From CAG-826 sp964654155 (lineage in GTDB: Bacteria; Bacillota_I; Bacilli_A; RFN20; CAG-826), in assembly GCA_964654155.1 (NCBI GenBank), contig CAZZGL010000058.1:1-7850 (forward strand): a stretch of DNA of 7,850 bases. The letters are read 5' to 3'. Position numbers and translations under genes: made by a program. Below, in pieces: positions 1-4,414 of the stretch. Under the pieces are notes generated by a model. The model did no database searches, was not told the DNA's origin, and was given only the letters and a program-made list of their open reading frames with translations. How positions within the stretch are numbered: position 1 is the first letter of the stretch; the number at the start of each line of letters is the position of its first letter.

Positions 1-1202
1 TATACTTTAGCAAGTCCACCTTGTGATGTTTCTTTATAATCTGTACTCAATTCATCACCAGTAATTTTCATTGCACGGACAACATCATCTAATGAAATCC
101 GATTTTTTCTTTTAGAAGATACTATTTTTGCATATAAAAATGCATCATACGCTCTTAGGGCTGAACCAGCATTTCTTTCAATACAAGGGATTTGCACATA
201 TCCTAGTACCGGATCACAAGTCAAACCTAACATATGCTCCAAAGCAAGTTCAGAAGCGTATTCAATTTGATAATTTTTTAATCCATATAATGAAGATATT
301 GCTCCTGCCGCCATCATCGTCGCGGTGCCAATTTCAGCTTGACATCCCCCAACTGCACCAGAAATCGTTGCCATAGTTTTAACGATATTTCCAATCAATC
401 CTGCAACCATTAATGCATGAACTAATTCTATAATTGTTTGATTATTATACTTATATTCATAATATAAAACTGCTGGAATAACTCCTGCACTTCCACAAGT
501 TGGTGCAGTTACAACATCAAATCCTGAAGCATTATTTTCACTAACCGCATAAGCAAATGAAGAAATTAATAATGTTCTTCTTTCATCATTAGAAGTCGAT
601 TCATTAATTGCAGAAAGATATATCTCTTTTGCCACTCTTTCAAGTTTTAACTTACCTGGTATAATACCTGTTTTATTCAATCCAACTTCAACACAATCAA
701 ACATTGCCAATAAACATTTAGTAAGATATTCTTCTATGTCATCATCTTCATAGTGATAAACCAATTCATAATAATGACTTAATTTCAAATCTTCTAAGCA
801 TTTATTCATCTCATCAAATGAATTAAATGGATATACTTCTTTTGATTCATGGACACTTTCATTTTCAATTGATATCGCTCCGCCACCTAATGAAAAGAAA
901 CGATTTTTACCAATTATTTCTTTTTTATCATTAAACGCTATAAAATCCATAGTATTAGGATGTGGAATATTCGTTTCATTTAAATCAAAAACAACTTCAC
1001 TATTATTTCCTAAAGTTTTTAGAATAATATAATCAGTTAAATGTCCTTTACCAGTTAAAGCTAAAGAACCATAAAGAATAACCTTAAAAGAAGAAGCTTT
1101 TGAATGCTTCATTTTAAATATTTCCGCAGCTTTTTTAGGACCTATTGTATGACTAGAAGATGGTCCAGGTCCAATAATAAATAATTCTTTTAATGATTTC
1201 AT
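1..1202 (-). CDS. sdaA: L-serine ammonia-lyase, single-chain, iron-sulfur (3' end cut by window)
   Basis: Deaminates L-serine to pyruvate and ammonia in the cytoplasm with a [4Fe-4S] cluster. The 400 visible residues read through both parts of the fused enzyme. The N-terminal beta domain has GPGPSSSHT (residues 11-19), HPN (81-83) and FSLGGG (103-108). The C-terminal catalytic domain has APTCGSAG (233-240), SGAVGGCQAEIG (281-292) and IPCIERNAGSA (338-348). Cys287, Cys329 and Cys340 have the 42- and 11-residue spacing of the cluster ligands of known bacterial serine dehydratases. The frame ends at GGLAKV with the next codon starting TA, so only a few residues, or none, are missing. The ATG at 1202 is preceded by AAGGA on the minus strand (1216-1212), 9 nt away. 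A TATAAT (1274-1269, minus) could be a -10, but the only TTGACT nearby is 10 nt upstream, too close. It is divergent from the surface-protein genes and probably functionally unrelated to them. Confidence 0.96.
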   Translation of the reverse strand, partial: MKSLKELFIIGPGPSSSHTIGPKKAAEIFKMKHSKASSFKVILYGSLALTGKGHLTDYIILKTLGNNSEVVFDLNETNIPHPNTMDFIAFNDKKEIIGKNRFFSLGGGAISIENESVHESKEVYPFNSFDEMNKCLEDLKLSHYYELVYHYEDDDIEEYLTKCLLAMFDCVEVGLNKTGIIPGKLKLERVAKEIYLSAINESTSNDERRTLLISSFAYAVSENNASGFDVVTAPTCGSAGVIPAVLYYEYKYNNQTIIELVHALMVAGLIGNIVKTMATISGAVGGCQAEIGTATMMAAGAISSLYGLKNYQIEYASELALEHMLGLTCDPVLGYVQIPCIERNAGSALRAYDAFLYAKIVSSKRKNRISLDDVVRAMKITGDELSTDYKETSQGGLAKV

Positions 1203-1349
1203 ATCTTACTTTCCTTATATTTTTCAATTTAAAGCATTAATAAATATAATAATCTATCGCTTTGATTTATTATAACCCAAACAAAGTCAAATTCATTCAT
1301 TATTATCAATTTTTTATTTTCCAAGCATGATTTTTAACGCAAAATAACT

Positions 1350-1369
1350 AGTAGCAATTAATTGTTACT
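1350..1369. promoter_or_regulatory. 20-bp palindrome over the lipoprotein A -35 element, candidate operator
   Basis: AGTAGCAATTAATTGTTACT is self-complementary except for one base pair (1354 against 1365), with a perfect CAATTAATTG core at 1355-1364. It covers the proposed -35 hexamer at 1362-1367, where a repressor would block RNA polymerase. Short AT-rich palindromes occur by chance in such a genome, but ten symmetric positions with one mismatch, at this location, make regulator binding plausible. No regulator gene is present in the window. Confidence 0.4.
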
Positions 1370-1390
1370 TAATTTCATCCATTATATAAT
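1362..1390 (+). promoter_or_regulatory. Sigma-A-type promoter of lipoprotein A
   Basis: TTGTTA (1362-1367), a 17-bp spacer and a perfect TATAAT (1385-1390) form a good housekeeping-type promoter. Transcription would begin near 1397, giving a leader of about 26-32 nt that includes the ribosome site. The -35 matches consensus at four of six positions. Confidence 0.65.
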
Positions 1391-1408
1391 AAAAATATAC
1401 AAAGCAAG

Positions 1409-1415
1409 AAAGGAG
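1409..1415 (+). promoter_or_regulatory. Ribosome binding site of lipoprotein A, favouring a TTG start
   Basis: AAAGGAG lies 7 nt before a TTG at 1423 and 13 nt before an in-frame ATG at 1429. Spacing favours TTG. Protein alignment to lipoprotein C, whose sequence starts at the equivalent of the ATG, favours 1429. The two differ by only two residues (Met-Tyr) ahead of the signal peptide. Confidence 0.7.
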
Positions 1416-1422
1416 CTAACAA

Positions 1423-2580
1423 TTGTATATGAAAAAAAGAATTCTTCTCTTAGCTATATCACTTCTTATAGGAGGATGTGCTGGTAATAATAATCCTTCA
1501 GTCGATATTAATACTACAAATTCATCTATAACAAGTACAATTTCTAAAGTAACAACTGGAGAATCAACCACTAATAATGTGACAACTAGTACAATTACAC
1601 CTAGTACGCCTACTCCAACCACACCAACTCCTAGCACACCTACGCCAAGTACTCCTAAACCTAGCACTGCTACACCAAGTACACTTTCTCCTAGTACTCC
1701 TATTCCTAATACCAGTAGTGGAACTACATCTTCTTCAACTACTGAAGAAGATGATTTTATCATGATTGATAACATTAAAGGAAATGGTGAAACATGGCCT
1801 AAAGAAATTAAAGCATTAATTGATAAAACAACTTTTAGATACAACAATCAAGAATTAATACAAGCAGTCTTTATTGATGCCGAATACTATAATGTTATTT
1901 ACACAAAATATTCATCCTATTATCAAGATTATGTTTCCATCACTTGCGAAAACTCAATTTCTGCCACAACTGCAGAATGCATTGATTTAATGATTAGTTT
2001 TTCAAGCATTCTTGAAAATGAAGGATTTATCTTTAATGAAGCATATTTTACTAATTTGGGCATCTTTTATGCCAGTAAAAAAATAAAAAATGATATTCAC
2101 TTTGTTATTCAAATAAGTCTACAAGAGATCTCAAGGAAAAGTACTAAATATGAATCCTTTTATGGATTAAATTTATGTTTCACTTATTCTAGACCTTTAC
2201 TAACCGACTATAACGCTCTCAATCATTTAAAAAGCTGGCCTTTAACTGAAATAAAAGAAATAGTTAATCAAAATATTCCTGAACCTAGCATTACATATTC
2301 TTATTTAATGGGAACTAAAAACACGATAATTGATATAGATGAAAAAAATAACATTTCTTATTATCCTTGCTACGTCTTAAGATTGCATGGAGCAAATAAA
2401 GAGTCAGAATCTCTATATATGGATCTATTAAAATCAAGAAACTTTGAAATTACTACATACGATGATGAAAATGGAGCATTTGCTTTTAATAACCTAAATC
2501 AAATTGCTATCAATTTCTTCTATTCACAAGAAAACATATATACCGGAAATCTAGATTTATATATCTATCTTAAGAGTTAA
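1423..2580 (+). CDS. Lipoprotein A: PT-rich linker plus two WP modules, function unknown
   Basis: Exported protein anchored to the outer face of the membrane. A charged KKR start and hydrophobic core lead to the lipobox IGGC, with Cys19 as the predicted lipidated residue. A low-complexity Ser/Thr/Asn stretch follows, then a Pro-Ser-Thr pentad linker (residues 60-99) likely to span the cell wall. The rest (about 121-385) is two related modules, each opening with Trp-Pro (W125-P126 and W272-P273). The second ends in a pattern of Phe-Asn, Asn-Gln-Ile, a beta-like stretch, Gly-Asn-Leu and a final YIYL. Both modules match lipoprotein B, including a C-x10-C pair (Cys175, Cys186) that could form a disulfide outside the cell. 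I recognise no enzyme motif. Alternating hydrophobic stretches suggest beta-rich binding domains. The start is TTG 1423 by ribosome-site spacing, or ATG 1429. No convincing terminator follows, so readthrough into B is possible. Confidence 0.85.
   Translation: MYMKKRILLLAISLLIGGCAGNNNPSVDINTTNSSITSTISKVTTGESTTNNVTTSTITPSTPTPTTPTPSTPTPSTPKPSTATPSTLSPSTPIPNTSSGTTSSSTTEEDDFIMIDNIKGNGETWPKEIKALIDKTTFRYNNQELIQAVFIDAEYYNVIYTKYSSYYQDYVSITCENSISATTAECIDLMISFSSILENEGFIFNEAYFTNLGIFYASKKIKNDIHFVIQISLQEISRKSTKYESFYGLNLCFTYSRPLLTDYNALNHLKSWPLTEIKEIVNQNIPEPSITYSYLMGTKNTIIDIDEKNNISYYPCYVLRLHGANKESESLYMDLLKSRNFEITTYDDENGAFAFNNLNQIAINFFYSQENIYTGNLDLYIYLKS
1429..1539 (+). repeat. N-terminal cassette duplicated in lipoprotein C (copy 1)
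   Basis: The first 37 codons from the ATG match 4304-4414 at 104 of 111 bases, covering signal peptide, lipobox and early linker. Similarity falls sharply afterwards except for the PT linker. This indicates a recent duplication, recombination or gene conversion that moved an export cassette onto different cargo. Confidence 0.9.
1600..1704 (+). repeat. Tandem 15-bp repeat encoding Pro-Ser-Thr pentads
   Basis: Seven in-frame pentads (PSTPT, PTTPT, PSTPT, PSTPK, PSTAT, PSTLS, PSTPI) plus a decayed eighth (PNTSS). They form an extended, probably cell-wall-spanning and possibly O-glycosylated linker. Copies differ at the third codon position, so the array is not freshly expanded. The corresponding linker of lipoprotein C has about four units, so copy number has changed between paralogs. 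Confidence 0.85.
1778..1809 (+). repeat. 32-bp block identical between lipoproteins A and B (copy 1)
   Basis: These 32 bases encode the GNGETWPKEI entry of the first WP module and are identical, synonymous positions included, to 2938-2969. The flanking module sequence is much more divergent. It marks either strong constraint or a recombination/gene-conversion tract. Confidence 0.85.
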
Positions 2581-2692
2581 TAACCTAATAAAAATATACA
2601 TAATCTACAGATATATGGCCAACATTCTTAAATTAAAGAAAATAAAGCATTATTCTTCTATCATTTAATTTATTAAAAATGTTAATACAAAG

Positions 2693-2722
2693 TTGAAATC
2701 ACTTAAAAAGGAGGGACATAAT
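2693..2722 (+). promoter_or_regulatory. Possible promoter immediately before lipoprotein B
   Basis: TTGAAA (2693-2698), an 18-bp spacer and CATAAT (2717-2722) form a promoter-like pair. If used, transcription would begin near 2729, inside the hairpin and downstream of the strong ribosome site at 2708-2714, leaving that site out of the mRNA. It therefore competes with the reading in which a longer transcript uses the distant Shine-Dalgarno. Confidence 0.35.
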
Positions 2723-2749
2723 AAATAGTATTTTATTAATATTATTTAT
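2708..2749 (+). promoter_or_regulatory. Distant Shine-Dalgarno plus intervening hairpin in the lipoprotein B leader
   Basis: A perfect AAGGAGG (2708-2714) sits 42 nt before the only canonical start, ATG 2757. Between them lies a hairpin: 2721-2732 pairs with 2738-2749 (11 A-T pairs and one G-U) around a TTATT loop. It leaves 6 nt between Shine-Dalgarno and stem, and 7 nt between stem and ATG. Folding would reduce the effective spacing to about 13 nt, the same as lipoprotein A has to its ATG. Phage T4 genes 25 and 38 are known cases where a hairpin brings a remote Shine-Dalgarno close to the start. No ATG, GTG or TTG lies near the Shine-Dalgarno; in-frame ATA codons at 2718 and 2721 would be non-canonical starts. 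Confidence 0.6.
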
Positions 2750-2756
2750 AGAAAAT

Positions 2757-4070
2757 ATGAAAAAACTAATTCCTATCTTAATAGCATTATTGCTTATTGG
2801 TGGACGTTCTAATAATAATACAAATTCAATAATTAATAATCTTCTAACTAACGATGAACTAATATCTAATACAACTGATGTTATATCAAACAAAAAAGCT
2901 TCAGCCATAACAAATTTAAACAAGGTTGAAAAAGTTGAAGGAAATGGTGAAACATGGCCTAAAGAAATTCAAGATTTAATCGACAAAGTATTGATTAATG
3001 ATAAAGAATCAGATACAATACCTAATCTTTTTATTGATGCTGATTGCTATAGCGGAGAATATTATGAAAATTCAAATGATAAAATTGAAAAAAGCACAAG
3101 TATTATTTGTGAAAATTCAACTTCATTTTCATTACTTGAATGTCTTAAAATAATGAAAGAATCAATTATTCCACTTCAGGAAGCAAAATTTATAATTGAT
3201 GATTCCAAATTCGCACAGAAAGCAATTCTTTATGCAAGTCGGAAGATTAAATTAAATGAAAGTATAATTATTAAAATGAATTTAAAAGAAATAGATAATG
3301 AAAATTCTACAAATAATCATTTTTATGGATTTGAGATAATGTTCAGCTATTTGAAGCCTCTTGCTACAAATGGATGGCATTGTACTTACAAGGCAGAATG
3401 GCCAACAGATGACATCATAGAACTTGTTGGAAAAGATATTCCTCATCCTGATATCGATTATACCAATATCTCTTTCTATGGTGGATTTAATACATTAAAA
3501 CTTATAAATAATGATAGCGAAACTAACTATTTAGAATGTTATTTTATTTCATTAATAGGCACAGAAGATTCAACAATAAATTCATATATACAACAATTAG
3601 AAACCGCTTATTGGAAAGCATCTTATTTTGAAGGAGGCGGTTATGGATTTAATATGTTAAATCAAATTACTATTGAATTCTTCTATTTAGACCAATCTGG
3701 ATATAGAGGATTATCTTTAATAATTTATGTTAACAACCCTTCATATGTATTTACAAAAAGTGAATCTTGGCCAGAAGTAGCAAATTACTTACCTGCTTAT
3801 ACTCAAGAAAATACAACATTAAGTTACTATTTTGCTCATATTGAAAATGAACAAATTGGTATTGTCGTTAGCGGTGTTTTAAATAATGCAGATGAATTAT
3901 ATGCAAAACAATTAACTTCTGAAGGATGGTTAATTACTAAAGAAATAGATAACGATACAAACAAAGAATACTATTTAGCATCTCGTGAATCTTATGGCAA
4001 ATATAAATTCTATATAAGTAGTTATCCTGAAGCTGGTATTTCTTTATATATTCAAAGTATCAATTATTAA
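2757..4070 (+). CDS. Exported protein B: three WP modules, lipobox Cys replaced by Arg
   Basis: Paralog of lipoprotein A without its PT-rich linker. The N-terminus is a clear signal sequence, but where A and C have IGGC this protein has IGGR (Arg17, CGT at 2805-2807). One C-to-T change would restore TGT, Cys. As written it cannot be lipidated, so it would stay as a membrane-anchored leader or be exported by another route. A short Asn/Ser-rich spacer (18-60) leads into three modules beginning near W67-P68, W215-P216 and W338-P339; A lacks the third. The first keeps the C-x10-C pair (Cys118, Cys129). The second shares with A a CY at 261-262 and a conserved GFN-x2-NQI segment near 297-304. Function is not recognised; no catalytic motif is visible. 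ATG 2757 is the first canonical start but has no Shine-Dalgarno at normal spacing. An intrinsic terminator follows at 4095-4124. Confidence 0.85.
   Translation: MKKLIPILIALLLIGGRSNNNTNSIINNLLTNDELISNTTDVISNKKASAITNLNKVEKVEGNGETWPKEIQDLIDKVLINDKESDTIPNLFIDADCYSGEYYENSNDKIEKSTSIICENSTSFSLLECLKIMKESIIPLQEAKFIIDDSKFAQKAILYASRKIKLNESIIIKMNLKEIDNENSTNNHFYGFEIMFSYLKPLATNGWHCTYKAEWPTDDIIELVGKDIPHPDIDYTNISFYGGFNTLKLINNDSETNYLECYFISLIGTEDSTINSYIQQLETAYWKASYFEGGGYGFNMLNQITIEFFYLDQSGYRGLSLIIYVNNPSYVFTKSESWPEVANYLPAYTQENTTLSYYFAHIENEQIGIVVSGVLNNADELYAKQLTSEGWLITKEIDNDTNKEYYLASRESYGKYKFYISSYPEAGISLYIQSINY
2938..2969 (+). repeat. 32-bp block identical between lipoproteins A and B (copy 2)
   Basis: Matches 1778-1809 exactly and encodes the entry of the first WP module (GNGETWPKEI, residues 62-71). 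Confidence 0.85.
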
Positions 4071-4094
4071 TTTTCATTTACTAAATAATACATT

Positions 4095-4124
4095 AAAAGA
4101 TGGGAATGTATTCCCTCTTTTTTT
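4095..4124 (+). terminator. Intrinsic terminator after lipoprotein B
   Basis: GGGAA (4102-4106) pairs with TTCCC (4111-4115) around TGTA. The stem is extended past one bulged T by AAAAGA (4095-4100) with TCTTTT (4116-4121), and a run of seven T ends it. It lies 24 bp after the stop codon. An alternative 8-bp pairing, AATACATT (4087-4094) with AATGTATT (4105-4112), would exclude this stem. Confidence 0.85.
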
Positions 4125-4187
4125 AATAATCAACTTTCTGTTGCATTTACTTTGTCTATTAACGGATAAGTAGAAAAAACATAGTAA

Positions 4188-4216
4188 TTGTTTTAAAAAT
4201 AAAGTAAGCGTATAAT
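4188..4216 (+). promoter_or_regulatory. Sigma-A-type promoter of the lipoprotein C-phosphatase operon
   Basis: TTGTTT (4188-4193), a 17-bp spacer and a perfect TATAAT (4211-4216) lie downstream of the terminator. The -35 is weak (three of six). Its surroundings share AATTGTT with the lipoprotein A promoter. An inverted repeat, AAAACA (4176-4181) with TGTTTT (4189-4194), overlaps it. Transcription would start near 4223, giving a leader of about 80 nt. Confidence 0.6.
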
Positions 4217-4260
4217 TATATGTAAGCCCTTTTATTAAGGAAAAAATTAAAAATTTAAAA

Positions 4261-4300
4261 GAAAGGAAAAATAATATTGAAAAATATTAATTAAAAAGGA
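4261..4300 (+). promoter_or_regulatory. Leader of lipoprotein C with two ribosome sites and a hairpin
   Basis: GAAAGGA (4261-4267) is followed by a 7-bp hairpin (4272-4278 with 4283-4289) capped by GAAA, then a second AAAAAGGA (4293-4300) only 3 nt before ATG 4304. The first site matches the AAGAAAGGA of lipoprotein A in sequence and in having a TTG about 9 nt downstream. The 3-nt spacing of the second site is tight, so which one loads the ribosome for ATG 4304 is unclear. The protein start itself is secure, because codons 1-37 match lipoprotein A. Confidence 0.6.
4277..4294 (+). other. Possible five-codon upstream reading frame before lipoprotein C
   Basis: TTG AAA AAT ATT AAT TAA, 9 nt after GAAAGGA and ending 9 nt before ATG 4304. 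It could be a leader peptide or a relic of an older start shared with the TTG of lipoprotein A. Such short frames also arise by chance in AT-rich DNA. Confidence 0.2.
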
Positions 4301-4303
4301 TTT

Positions 4304-4414
4304 ATGAAAAAAAGAATTCTTATCTTAGCGATGTCCCTTCTTATAGGAGGATGTGCTGGTAATAATAATCCTTCAGCTGATATTAATACCACAAATTCAT
4401 CTATAACAAGTACA
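4304..4414 (+). repeat. N-terminal cassette duplicated from or to lipoprotein A (copy 2)
   Basis: Matches 1429-1539 with seven base differences. Three change amino acids (Leu/Ile, Ile/Met, Val/Ala), all conservative for a signal peptide and spacer. Confidence 0.9.

Noticed and set aside
128..376. Plus-strand open frame within sdaA
   Set aside because: Antisense to a highly conserved catalytic region of serine dehydratase; no recognisable protein features.
1416..1847. Minus-strand open frame rich in Gly-Val-Leu repeats
   Set aside because: It is the antisense of the Pro-Ser-Thr linker of lipoprotein A, has no ribosome site, and its periodicity is fully explained by the 15-bp repeats. The same applies to 4291-4644 over lipoprotein C.
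2621..2683. Imperfect inverted repeat after lipoprotein A (AACATT/AATGTT and AAATTAAA/TTTAATTT)
   Set aside because: Its paired arms are almost all A-T, it has a large internal loop and no T-run after it; expected by chance in this composition, so not called as a terminator.
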